Below are positions 35,659-44,254 of a stretch of DNA of 64,000 nucleotides, one piece after another. Origin of the DNA: Leptospira levettii (lineage in GTDB: Bacteria; Spirochaetota; Leptospiria; Leptospirales; Leptospiraceae); the NCBI RefSeq assembly GCF_002812085.1, contig NZ_NPDM01000008.1, forward strand, positions 72,270-136,269, written 5' to 3'. The notes below the pieces were generated by a model. It was not told the origin of the DNA and did no database searches. It saw only the letters and a program-made list of their open reading frames with translations. A program made the translations under genes and the position numbers. Every line of letters starts with the position of its first letter. Position 1 is the first letter of the stretch.

Positions 35659-36192
35659 TTAAAGTTTTTGGAATTGGATACGGTAAGCAGTGACCGATGA
35701 GGAAACGGGACGTCCTTGGCACTGGTACAAATCGGGATTTACAAGCCCAGAAGCCAATATTTGGTATTGTTTTCCCATCTCGAGACTGATTTCACTTGGA
35801 GTGGGATTCTGAGAGGAAAATAAATCGGTACTTCCCTCCCTCAATTTTACATGGAAATCAAAAGAAAGGGAATTACATCTGGAAGAAGATAAAGTCTGTT
35901 TACCCGCAAATGATTGGACCTGGTATTTTCCCGATTTTTCTACCTGAAGTGAACCATTCACAAGTTGTGCACTACATATAGATGTTTGCCCTTCTCGTAA
36001 AACAAATGTTACTCCAGCATTTTCACTTGTTAAAAATTGGCATGGTGGATTCGATAATGCTAGAAATACCAAAACATCACCGAGTGGATCACCAGTGATT
36101 CTGGTGCCAGGAATGAGTCCTTTGTCTTCTTGTGAGGAACATTGGAAAACAAACAACACCATACAGAAATGGAAAAAACAAAACTTACGCAT
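35659..36192 (-). CDS. Hypothetical lipoprotein
   Basis: This 177-residue exported protein has signal peptide and lipobox FVFQCSS (lipid Cys near 18). The mature part has Cys residues at several positions (CQFL, ICSA, RCNS, YQCQ), which could form disulphides, and a beta-rich composition. No family is recognised. It is 66 bp downstream of the following minus-strand gene's 3' end (36247), within a cluster of exported proteins. Confidence 0.72.
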   Translation of the reverse strand: MRKFCFFHFCMVLFVFQCSSQEDKGLIPGTRITGDPLGDVLVFLALSNPPCQFLTSENAGVTFVLREGQTSICSAQLVNGSLQVEKSGKYQVQSFAGKQTLSSSRCNSLSFDFHVKLREGSTDLFSSQNPTPSEISLEMGKQYQILASGLVNPDLYQCQGRPVSSSVTAYRIQFQKL

Positions 36193-36246
36193 ACTTTACC
36201 TACTTGTCGAAACAAATAGGTAAAAAAATACGAAGTTGGTTCTTTA

Positions 36247-36891
36247 TTATTTGAGAATGGTAAACTGTTTTCGAATTTGTTCCATCATTTGGATTTTTTC
36301 CGGGCTTGACTTGTCCGTACTTTCGGGTGCATCCTGTAATGTTAAGATCCTTGTGCCTTCCTTTGTAGGGATAAGATAAATTTCATAAACAAGGTCCACA
36401 CCAGAAATCTTTACAAATAATTTTTTACCAGTGTATGTAGCATTTCCAAAACGATCTTCTACATCAAAGATTTGGGTATTCTCTTTTCCCATTCGATCTG
36501 CAAAAGCATTTGTATAATCTTCGATTGTAATCGCTTCAGACAAAACAAAATACATGATTTTAAAATCATTACCAGACAAAACCCAACTTTTATCACTATC
36601 GGATTGGATGTCAGCTTCCCAAGTAAAGGAAGCTAAATAGGAAAACTGAATTCCACCATATGCGAACTCTTTCCATTTACCTGCTTTTAACAATAGATTT
36701 AAGTTTTGGAAATTTCCGTTTATTTTTTTAGGAATATCAGCGATGAGATCATAATCCTTTCCATTGATTTGGAGTGTATATTGAACATTTGGTTCTCTAC
36801 TTTCATCAATGGCAAGGAGAGGGAAAACAAGAGTTAAAAAACTAACAAAAAATAGATGTGAATATTTCAAAGGTGACCACCTGACTTTCAC
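36247..36891 (-). CDS. Hypothetical exported protein
   Basis: The 214-residue product has an N-terminal signal (YSHLFFVSFLTLVFPLLA, cleavage near 27). The mature part is a beta-rich domain with YTLQINGKDYDL, FAYGGIQFSYLASFTWEADIQSDSDKSW and KLFVKISGVDLVYEIYLIPT. No motif or family is recognised. It lies between two other exported-protein genes and may share a transcript with them. Confidence 0.72.
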   Translation of the reverse strand: MKVRWSPLKYSHLFFVSFLTLVFPLLAIDESREPNVQYTLQINGKDYDLIADIPKKINGNFQNLNLLLKAGKWKEFAYGGIQFSYLASFTWEADIQSDSDKSWVLSGNDFKIMYFVLSEAITIEDYTNAFADRMGKENTQIFDVEDRFGNATYTGKKLFVKISGVDLVYEIYLIPTKEGTRILTLQDAPESTDKSSPEKIQMMEQIRKQFTILK

Positions 36892-36937
36892 ATCTTTTCA
36901 GATAGGTTTCGATTTGTAAATAGAGGTTTTCCTTTTT

Positions 36938-37816
36938 TTAAAGGCCACACTCAATATCTGAGATACAAGCTAGTTTACTCATAAAACATTTACTACTATT
37001 GGAACAAACATGAGGTGATGGTCCGTTACAAGTTGAGGTAGCTGTGATCTCACGACACGTTCGGTTATTTTTTTCTTCACTCGTTAGGACAATGAGTTTG
37101 AACTCGGAATGGATTTTAAGTTCTGGATTCGATTTTAAAGAAGCAGTCACTTGAAAGGATTGAAACATTTGATTGGAAGAAGTTGTTGGGATTCCCGTAA
37201 CTATACCTGTATTGGAATCGAAAAAAATGCCACTCGGAAGTTGGGGTTCAATTCCAAACACAATCTCACCTAAATTCACTAATCCTTGTAAGGAAGGATT
37301 CAAAGCCCTTGGTTCAAAATTTGAAATCGCCTGGTTGGTTTCCAAAAAGTAAGAACGGAATGAATAATAAAAGGATCCAAGACATGGCAAAAGGCGTTTT
37401 TCTTTTCCGTTCGATGGACTGACAATTTGAACTTCGATCATGGGACTCGGACATACTTTCACTTGCCCTTTAATTTCTTGATCAGTAGTGCTTATAAAGG
37501 AAAGATACTTATCACCAACTTCTCCCCACAATGTTTTCGGAGATAACAAGAGGAGATTCTTACCTGTGATCACAAAGTTAGAATTTTCCAAAAGTACGTT
37601 TGGAGTGAAGGAGTGGATCTCAAATTCATTCCCTAATGTTGGCTCATTTGGTTCATTCGATGTTTCGACTTGTGGCACTTTGACCGTAAGAAGGATTCCC
37701 TCCATCCAATTTGAAAAATTTGAATTCGAATTGTCGGAACAACCAAACAATACGAGAACGAATGAAGTCATCACAAGAATTTTTGCATAACGATAGTTAT
37801 AGATTTTTTTTCCCAT
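36938..37816 (-). CDS. Putative-Ig-domain lipoprotein with Cys-rich C-terminus
   Basis: The ATG at 37816 has AGGTGG eight bases upstream; a GTG at 37828 is possible. The 292-residue product ends its signal in LVLFGCSDN (lipid Cys near 26). A He_PIG-type (putative Ig) repeat is seen near 165-235: PSLQGLVNLGEIVFGIEPQLPSGIFFDSNTGIVTGIPT. The C-terminal 40 residues contain seven Cys (TCREITATSTCNGPSPHVCSNSSKCFMSKLACISDIECGL), likely disulphide-linked. It is a probable surface lipoprotein. Divergent from the SRPBCC gene. Confidence 0.8.
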   Translation of the reverse strand: MGKKIYNYRYAKILVMTSFVLVLFGCSDNSNSNFSNWMEGILLTVKVPQVETSNEPNEPTLGNEFEIHSFTPNVLLENSNFVITGKNLLLLSPKTLWGEVGDKYLSFISTTDQEIKGQVKVCPSPMIEVQIVSPSNGKEKRLLPCLGSFYYSFRSYFLETNQAISNFEPRALNPSLQGLVNLGEIVFGIEPQLPSGIFFDSNTGIVTGIPTTSSNQMFQSFQVTASLKSNPELKIHSEFKLIVLTSEEKNNRTCREITATSTCNGPSPHVCSNSSKCFMSKLACISDIECGL

Positions 37817-37927
37817 TTGTTGTACCACCTTGTAATGGATTGGGGTAAATCTTTCTATGAAATGGTTTTAAAAAAGATGGGAAAATATCATTGACTCAAG
37901 GGTTACAAACTGAATCCATTTTCCCTT

Positions 37928-38341
37928 ATGCCTACAGAAATTACGATTAACGCGCTCATCACTTCCGAACGAAAAAAAGTTTGGGAATACTATACAAACC
38001 CATCTCACATCACATCTTGGAATTTTGCAGATCCCTCTTGGCATTGTCCCGCTGCAAAAGTGGATTTAGTTGCAGGTGGAAAGTATTTTGCAAGAATGGA
38101 AGCAAAAGATGGAAGTTTTGGATTCGATTTTGAAGCAATATTCGATGAAGTGAAAGAATTTCAATCATTGTCTTACACAATGCCTGACGGTCGAAAGGTT
38201 AAGGTGCAATTTTTAGACAAATCTCCCAATACGGAAGTGATTGTTGTTTTTGATGCAGAGAATGAAAATCCAGTGGAGATGCAAAAAGATGGATGGCAAT
38301 CGATCTTAAATAATTTCAAACATTATGTTGAATCAAATTAG
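37928..38341 (+). CDS. SRPBCC/START-like (AHSA1-type) protein
   Basis: This 137-residue cytoplasmic protein has the START-like fold layout: an N-terminal strand and helix (VWEYYTNPSHITSWNFADPSWHCPAAKVDLVAGGKYFARM), central strands, and a C-terminal helix (DGWQSILNNFKHYVES). AHSA1-type members bind small hydrophobic ligands or activate Hsp90. The function here is unknown. It is the only plus-strand gene between minus-strand exported-protein genes. Confidence 0.88.
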   Translation: MPTEITINALITSERKKVWEYYTNPSHITSWNFADPSWHCPAAKVDLVAGGKYFARMEAKDGSFGFDFEAIFDEVKEFQSLSYTMPDGRKVKVQFLDKSPNTEVIVVFDAENENPVEMQKDGWQSILNNFKHYVESN

Positions 38342-38393
38342 TGATTGAATCCAGTTTCCCTTACAACTAACATTTCTTAATTGAGAAAGAAAT

Positions 38394-38424
38394 CCAACAA
38401 TCCTACTCTCTTTTGGATTGTTGG
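38394..38424 (-). terminator. Hairpin between convergent genes, likely terminator
   Basis: CCAACAATCC (38394-38403) and GGATTGTTGG (38415-38424) are perfect complements around an 11-base loop. On the minus strand the hairpin would precede ATTTCTTTCT, a moderately T-rich tail. The plus side lacks a T run. It lies between the end of the SRPBCC gene (38341) and the end of the MBL gene (38435). Reading upstream genes, it would come after the MBL gene stop codon on the minus strand. Confidence 0.6.
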
Positions 38425-38434
38425 ACAAAGAAAC

Positions 38435-39571
38435 TCAATCGGTTTCTATGTATTTTTTCCACCAACGTTCCAATAGATTTGGTTCCTTTAGTTTTACCAA
38501 CTGCCCAAATTTTGGAGTCATCAAATCAATGTTATATTTTTTTGATTCTCTTTCAATGTTTTCAGCTGGTTCATACCAACTATGAAGGGATAAATTAAAC
38601 ATTCCCCAATGGACAGGCACCAATCGTTTGCCTTTTAAATCCAAATGAGCTTTTGCGGTTTGTTCTGGCAAAACATGAACCGCTTCCCACATAGGATTGT
38701 ATTGTCCATTTTCGATGAAAGTTAAATCAAAGGGACCATATGTATCACCAATTTGTTTGAAATGGATATCGTAACCGGAATCCCCACTAAAATAAAATCG
38801 TTCCTTTTCACCTATCACTGTCCAAGAAGACCAAAGAGTTTGGTTCCCATTCATACCCCTCCGTCCTGAAAAATGTTGAGCAGGTGTACAAACAATTTGA
38901 ATTTTTCCAATGGTAAACTTTTCCCACCAATCGAGTTCTGTGAGCCGATCTTCAGGAATCCCCCATTCTTTTAGATGCGAAGTCACACCCAGCGGAGTGA
39001 GAAAACGAGTATATTTGGCTTTAAAAAAATCGATAGTTTCCATATCCAAATGATCGTAATGGTCATGTGAGATAATGATATAATCGATTTTTGGCAATTC
39101 TTCTAATTTCACAACAGCATCTTGGAATCGTTTGACCATAAAAGCAAAGGGAGCTGCTGACCCTGAAAAAACAGGATCAAAGAGTAAAATGGTTCCTTCA
39201 ATGTTCACAAGGAATGTAGAATGCCCAAACCAAATAAATTTGATACTTTCGTCAGGTTTTAAAAATTCCTGAAAGTTTGGTTTTTCTTCCGGTAATTTTA
39301 CGGAAGGTTTCTGGTATTTGTCACCACCAAACATAAACTTAACGAAAAGAGAAAAGAAGTTTTGACCTTCTCTCATTTTTTCCAGTACATCTGGTCTTCG
39401 GTTTACGAACTGTTCGCGTGAATGATCGTAATGGGTTGATTTTTGAATCAATTCTTTATGGGAACCTTCTGGGTCTTTTCCAAATGCCTTACATTGGAAA
39501 AAAGAAATAGAAAATACCACTACGATTGATAAGGATATGAGGATTGTTGGCAAAGAAGTTTCTCCAAACAC
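38435..39571 (-). CDS. MBL-fold metallohydrolase (NAPE-PLD/UlaG-like), probable lipoprotein
   Basis: The 378-residue product starts at GTG 39571. The N-terminus is a signal or anchor with lipobox-like SFFQCKA (Cys near 27). The metallo-beta-lactamase core has WFGHSTFLV, the metal motif HDHYDHLD, TPAQHFSGRR, FSGDSGYD and PVHWGMF. This combination resembles N-acyl-phosphatidylethanolamine phospholipase D and UlaG-type enzymes. A lipid or phosphoester substrate is possible but inferred. The dinuclear metal ligands look intact. Confidence 0.9.
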   Translation of the reverse strand: MFGETSLPTILISLSIVVVFSISFFQCKAFGKDPEGSHKELIQKSTHYDHSREQFVNRRPDVLEKMREGQNFFSLFVKFMFGGDKYQKPSVKLPEEKPNFQEFLKPDESIKFIWFGHSTFLVNIEGTILLFDPVFSGSAAPFAFMVKRFQDAVVKLEELPKIDYIIISHDHYDHLDMETIDFFKAKYTRFLTPLGVTSHLKEWGIPEDRLTELDWWEKFTIGKIQIVCTPAQHFSGRRGMNGNQTLWSSWTVIGEKERFYFSGDSGYDIHFKQIGDTYGPFDLTFIENGQYNPMWEAVHVLPEQTAKAHLDLKGKRLVPVHWGMFNLSLHSWYEPAENIERESKKYNIDLMTPKFGQLVKLKEPNLLERWWKKYIETD

Positions 39572-39618
39572 AGCTGTCTAAGTTAGACATTTTGTATCTG
39601 GAAAAACGTTTTGTAAAC

Positions 39619-40401
39619 TTATCTTATGAGGGTATTTAATTTTTCTTTTGCCTTTTCATACCAAAACCCAGATTTTTGCATTTCCAAAATGGATTTCAGA
39701 AATTGAATTTCTGCCGATTTTTGATTTTTGCCAAATTGAGGATCAAAAATTATTTTTTCCTGAAGAGGATCAATCCGCCTATGGTAAAACTCTGAGTCGT
39801 CCGAAATTCGGTTGAACTCTATGGTAAAACTCGAAGTACCAGGAATTTGATTCGTTTTGATCGTATAAATACCAAGGAAAACGATCTCTCCCGGTTTCCC
39901 TTTGATTTTTAATGTATTCACACTTTTGAAAGGGTTTAGCCTTGAATTCATACTGATTCTACATTTATTTCCACAACTCCTTGTCCAATTCAGTTCCCTA
40001 ATTAAATACTCCTTGTCGCCATCCAACTTGTTTGGGTTAAAAATTGATTTTTTAGGATGATTGGAAAATGAAACATAAGATTCTTTTTCTTCTTCAAAAT
40101 AATAAAAAGAAGTTTTAATATAAGAACCTCTGTATATATCAAGAGATGGATTTAGTTCTACAATCTCGTCTATTTTTACATTTTCCCCTGATAACGGTTG
40201 TAAGCTAACGTAACTAACCGCAATCGAAAAATCCTTTTGTTCGGTCTCATCCAATAATAAAAAACCAACAAGAGTGTTTTTTGTCTCGGATTTAGAATCA
40301 CTAGGATCAAACACTCGTTCTGTTGTTGCTTTACACCCTGCAGAAATAAATACATAAGTGAAAAAAAGAATAAGAACTGAAGTGATACGGTGAAAAGCCA
40401 T
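39619..40401 (-). CDS. Hypothetical lipoprotein
   Basis: This 260-residue exported protein has signal and lipobox FISAGCKAT (lipid Cys near 23). The mature region is polar with SFYYFEEEKESYVSFSNHPKKS and SCGNKCRI. Beta structure is likely. No family is recognised. It is divergent from the next gene at 40483 and 47 bp upstream of the MBL gene's start. Confidence 0.72.
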   Translation of the reverse strand: MAFHRITSVLILFFTYVFISAGCKATTERVFDPSDSKSETKNTLVGFLLLDETEQKDFSIAVSYVSLQPLSGENVKIDEIVELNPSLDIYRGSYIKTSFYYFEEEKESYVSFSNHPKKSIFNPNKLDGDKEYLIRELNWTRSCGNKCRISMNSRLNPFKSVNTLKIKGKPGEIVFLGIYTIKTNQIPGTSSFTIEFNRISDDSEFYHRRIDPLQEKIIFDPQFGKNQKSAEIQFLKSILEMQKSGFWYEKAKEKLNTLIR

Positions 40402-40482
40402 GGTAGATTACAATGTTTTGTAAATTAGAGGTGTCAAGAAAAAATAACTTGATATTAGGCGGGAAGAATTCATTCTTTGGCG

Positions 40483-41052
40483 ATGTGTTCTAGAGTCGGA
40501 TTCTTTTTTTACATTTTATGTTTGTTATGCACAAACAACTGTATGACGTTTGCTGAAAATTTATCAGAAGTAGATACTAAATTCCTCCTATCCTTAAAAC
40601 AAAATCCGTCCCAAAAATCCATTACCATTTTCAACCCATCTACATTTGATCATCCAAGTAGTGTTATCAATCAAGGAAAACTGCTACAAACAGCATTTGA
40701 AACAGCTGGTTATTTCAAATCTGTCAAAGTTGGATACAAGGATGATGATGTTTATGCTTTAGTGTTTCTAACGAGAAAACCTGAAGAAGGAATTGGTGTT
40801 TGGATCTCGGGACTTTCGTTTGGAATCTTACCAAGTATCACTTATGAAACGATCACAACAGAAGTGAGCATTCGTGATCAAGAAACGGGAAAAGCAAATA
40901 ATTACAAACGAGAATCAAAATTTAAAGTGTACAATGGATGGATATTTTTACCCCTTTGGCCTTTTTTCCTCGAAAATCCGGAATTCCAAAAATTATTAAA
41001 CCACCATATCCATTCCATTCTAAAAGAAGCAAAGTTAGATGGAACCATCTAA
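40483..41052 (+). CDS. Hypothetical exported protein
   Basis: The 189-residue product starts at ATG 40483; a TTG at 40477 is the alternative and neither has a good ribosome site. The N-terminus has a hydrophobic signal (VGFFFYILCLLCTNNCMTFA) with several Cys, so a lipoprotein is possible. The mature part includes SKSVKVGYKDDDVYALVF-like strand pattern (FKSVKVGYKDDDVYALVFL) and a Trp/Phe/Pro-rich segment (WIFLPLWPFFLENPEF) near the end. No family is recognised. Confidence 0.68.
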   Translation: MCSRVGFFFYILCLLCTNNCMTFAENLSEVDTKFLLSLKQNPSQKSITIFNPSTFDHPSSVINQGKLLQTAFETAGYFKSVKVGYKDDDVYALVFLTRKPEEGIGVWISGLSFGILPSITYETITTEVSIRDQETGKANNYKRESKFKVYNGWIFLPLWPFFLENPEFQKLLNHHIHSILKEAKLDGTI

Positions 41053-41102
41053 CTTTACATATTGATTGAAAGGAAAGGCTGAAAAAAAGTTAACCGTTTG
41101 TG

Positions 41103-42692
41103 TTATTTTTTTTCTTCTTTGACTTTGATTCCGTAAAACCCTTCTTTTCTTCCTATCCAATACAATCGATCCATTTGGTCTTCTACCATCATACGTTTGT
41201 TAAATGTTTCCGAGTAAAAGTCCCACTCTGTATTTCCTTGGTAATCGCGAGGCCACTCTTTTTTCCTTTGGTATGGATGGTCTTTTTTAGGGAAGTTGGA
41301 TTTGTGGTATGCCCATTCCAAAACATGGAATAATTCATGGTAAATGAAAATGGGATGGTTGGCATGATTTCCACTTGCGATACTTTTATTGGAATCCGAA
41401 AGGATGGTCAGTCTCACTTCTGGATCTGCATCAGTGCCATAATTCCATTCAGTCCCACCTCCATTGGTTATGAGTACTCGATTTGGTTGTTTGACACCTG
41501 GCCAAACGACAATCACTCCATCACTTGATTTGATCTGGTCGAGTATATCCTTTGATAATGCTGGTTGGATGGATTCGAGCGAAGGTTGCATCACAAAACG
41601 AAAGGATTCATCTCTAAAATTTGTAGAAGTGATTTCTGAATTGGTACGGATCACTTCATAATCCCAATGGATTCCCTTTGATACCTCTTCAAAGGAGTCT
41701 CGAAAGTAAATAAAACTTAACAATAAATCGGAAAAATCCTTTTCCGTTAAATCTGCATCCATATTTCCAAAGGAACTTAATTGATTAGGTAATGGATCTT
41801 TGAATCGTGTGCGAGGGACAACCAAAAATATCATTTTTAGATTCCGGCGAGGTTCTTCTTTTAACTTTTTTGTTCTAAACTGTAACGCCTTGTATTTGAT
41901 GAGAAGTTGGTCTCGTAAAAAATTCCAATATGAGGTTACGTGTACATCCATATCTGGGTATAACAAAGATATGGTATCAAATGCGTAATTGTATTTCCCT
42001 TTTTTTACATATTCATCAGTGAGTAAGGAAGTATTCCAAGCGATTGCAGGAACGAGTGGGTTAGACAATTTATCTTTGAACAGATTATTCTGAAATAATT
42101 CATGCCACTTTTCCCTTTCTTCCATTGTGATTTCTGAATCGATAAAAAGTTCACCGACATTATAACCAGTGTTCATTGCTGCATCTTTTCCAGATAACAA
42201 AGAAAGACCAGAGTATAAAAATTCCCTGGCCTTCTCTCTTTCATTTAACTTTAAATATGCGATCGTTAAAACATTGATTAGAGACCCATAGTTGTCATCC
42301 CCAATTTTTTCTCTTGCTTTCGGAATGACCTTAGGGATGAGGGATACCATTTCAGAATAACGAGAATCATGATTGAGACACCAGATTGCTGTTGTCAAAC
42401 TAGATGGTTCTTCTTCAGGAACGAGTATAATATGTTGGTTTGCACTCTTCACACATTCATCTGGCCATTTCCCTTTTTTACTCGCCAATTGAGAAGAAGA
42501 AGCCAATCGAAGCCACCAACCAAAACTATCTTTTGGATCCGCTTGGATAATCCCTTCCGATAGTTTGAATGCAGAGAGGTAATCTTGTTTTTTCAAAAAC
42601 TTGTCTGCTTGGTTCCAAGTCACCTGATCAACAGCAAACAATGACGAAAAGGAAAGACAAATTAGCAAAAATAGATTTCTTTTTTGGTTCAT
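41103..42692 (-). CDS. Exported TPR-like protein with HExxH metallopeptidase motif
   Basis: The 529-residue product starts at ATG 42692, with GAGGTGA a few bases upstream. A signal peptide ends near residue 17 (LSFSSLFA). Residues ~20-170 are TPR-like helices (FKLSEGIIQADPKDSFGWWLRLASSSQLA; DDNYGSLINVLTIAYLKLNEREKAREFLYSGL). A C-terminal domain has H452-E-L-F-H456, then WAYH; E near 490 could be a third zinc ligand. A zinc metallopeptidase is proposed from the motif, but the family is unknown. The plus-strand gene ends 50 bp away on the convergent side. Confidence 0.75.
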   Translation of the reverse strand: MNQKRNLFLLICLSFSSLFAVDQVTWNQADKFLKKQDYLSAFKLSEGIIQADPKDSFGWWLRLASSSQLASKKGKWPDECVKSANQHIILVPEEEPSSLTTAIWCLNHDSRYSEMVSLIPKVIPKAREKIGDDNYGSLINVLTIAYLKLNEREKAREFLYSGLSLLSGKDAAMNTGYNVGELFIDSEITMEEREKWHELFQNNLFKDKLSNPLVPAIAWNTSLLTDEYVKKGKYNYAFDTISLLYPDMDVHVTSYWNFLRDQLLIKYKALQFRTKKLKEEPRRNLKMIFLVVPRTRFKDPLPNQLSSFGNMDADLTEKDFSDLLLSFIYFRDSFEEVSKGIHWDYEVIRTNSEITSTNFRDESFRFVMQPSLESIQPALSKDILDQIKSSDGVIVVWPGVKQPNRVLITNGGGTEWNYGTDADPEVRLTILSDSNKSIASGNHANHPIFIYHELFHVLEWAYHKSNFPKKDHPYQRKKEWPRDYQGNTEWDFYSETFNKRMMVEDQMDRLYWIGRKEGFYGIKVKEEKK

Positions 42693-42752
42693 CAAATCAC
42701 CTCGGGCAATGGAAGCGTAGAGTATTGATTGTTTTTAAAAAGAATCAATCGT

Positions 42753-43709
42753 TTATTTTGATTCTTTGGAAATGATCCTCTCTTGGTGGCCTGGGTAAAT
42801 GTATTTGGTTTTTTGATACGTTGCAATACCCTTCAAAGTATCCAAACTCAGACGATTCAATTTTGGGTCAGTCGTAAAGGTTCCAGGAATTACATTTTCT
42901 AACCAACCAAAACGTGTGTGACAAGTGTCACCTAAAACCAAATGACCACCATCCTTGGAAGGGATAAAGAATGCTAAACTTCCTCGTGTATGCCCTGGAA
43001 CAGAGATGATAAAAAAACTTTGATCACCGAAAAAATCAAAAACGAAAGTGCTAGAATTGACATCAGCAAAATCAAGTTGTAATAAATTTGGATTTTCACC
43101 TAACAAACGATTGGTAGACCCTTGTACAAAAGCATTGATGAATTGTGAATGGTCCATCTCACCTGGTCCAACATAAAATGGAATGTTTCGGTCTAACTCA
43201 CTAGCACCCATCACATGATCAAGGTGTAAGTGTGTAAAAAAGACTCCTTTCAATTGGATTTTATTTTTTTCTAAATAACTTTTTGTAGTTTCATAGATCT
43301 TTAATTTATCAAAATTCATTTGAGAGGCAACAAGGGAACTGACTGGAACTTGGTCTTTTCCTTTTGTAAAACTTTCCCCGATCCCGGAATCGATCATAAA
43401 GGTTCCCCCTTTTGGGTGTTTGATCAAATAAAAATAAATTGATATTGGTTCTAGTCTGTCCTTTAGATTGGCAAGTTTGGATTTTGGATCCTCTAAATCC
43501 AATAAACCCGCAAGTGGCACTTCCCAATCGGCTGCTTTGATGGTTTGGAAATCGACATATGTCTTTGGATTGATGGGAAGTGTGAATGTTTGATTAGAGG
43601 AAATGATTGGATAGTTTTTGTATGCATGTGAACTCACATGACAGTGAGTATAAAACAAAATTAAAAAAAAGAACGGAAAAAATCGTAGGACCGTTTGGAT
43701 TTGTTTCAT
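42753..43709 (-). CDS. MBL-fold hydrolase, lactonase-like, exported
   Basis: The 318-residue product starts at ATG 43709. The N-terminus ends in a loose lipobox (LFYTHCHVSS, Cys near 23). The metallo-beta-lactamase core has IKHPKGGTFMIDSGIGE, the metal motif HLHLDHVMG, PGHTRGSLAFF, LVLGDTCH and YPGHQE. This pattern is close to N-acyl homoserine lactone lactonases and related glyoxalase-like hydrolases; the true substrate is unknown. It lies 61 bp upstream of the metallopeptidase-like gene on the same strand. Confidence 0.88.
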   Translation of the reverse strand: MKQIQTVLRFFPFFFLILFYTHCHVSSHAYKNYPIISSNQTFTLPINPKTYVDFQTIKAADWEVPLAGLLDLEDPKSKLANLKDRLEPISIYFYLIKHPKGGTFMIDSGIGESFTKGKDQVPVSSLVASQMNFDKLKIYETTKSYLEKNKIQLKGVFFTHLHLDHVMGASELDRNIPFYVGPGEMDHSQFINAFVQGSTNRLLGENPNLLQLDFADVNSSTFVFDFFGDQSFFIISVPGHTRGSLAFFIPSKDGGHLVLGDTCHTRFGWLENVIPGTFTTDPKLNRLSLDTLKGIATYQKTKYIYPGHQERIISKESK

Positions 43710-43762
43710 CAGAAGGAAACCTCTTTTGACTCAATTTCCACACGATCCTAAAAATTGTAAAA

Positions 43763-44188
43763 TCAAACTTGAGATAAAAAAAAGCACAATCCGAATCGAA
43801 AGGTCCAAACCCCTGTGCGAATCCAATTTGTAAAAACCAACCGTTTGATTTGATTCAAATCTTTTCCCTTTAACAATTGATTATGAATGGGGACACTCAC
43901 AAAAAAAGTAACAAACCATACAAAAATTACGAGAACCAAATTAAGTCGGTAAAAAATCGAATTCATATCTAAATACCAAAGGAAACTTGCACTCACAAGT
44001 TCAAGTAACATCAAAGGAGCTACAATCAAAGTGATTCGAGAAGAATGAAACTCATGGAATTTAGAAAAATCTGATTCGTTTATATAAAAAAAAGTTGGGT
44101 AATGAAGGATTTGAATGATCCAGATGACAGCGACCATCATCGCACATGATATGAGTTGTATCTGATTCAAAATTGTAAATGAATCCAT
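43763..44188 (-). CDS. Small four-helix membrane protein of unknown function
   Basis: This 141-residue protein has four hydrophobic segments, near 8-30, 52-72, 80-100 and 120-140. HYPTFFYINESDFSKFHEFHSSRITLIVAPLMLLELVS lies between helices 1 and 2. VSVPIHNQLLKG and TNWIRTGVWTFR suggest a membrane family sometimes seen near transport genes, but I cannot name it. It is 53 bp downstream of the lactonase-like gene's start and 66 bp from the chemoreceptor. Confidence 0.75.
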   Translation of the reverse strand: MDSFTILNQIQLISCAMMVAVIWIIQILHYPTFFYINESDFSKFHEFHSSRITLIVAPLMLLELVSASFLWYLDMNSIFYRLNLVLVIFVWFVTFFVSVPIHNQLLKGKDLNQIKRLVFTNWIRTGVWTFRFGLCFFLSQV

Positions 44189-44254
44189 AGTATGTAGACG
44201 AATGGAAAGTCAATTGTGATCACTTCCCATCCACAGATTCTTTACTCTTTTATA

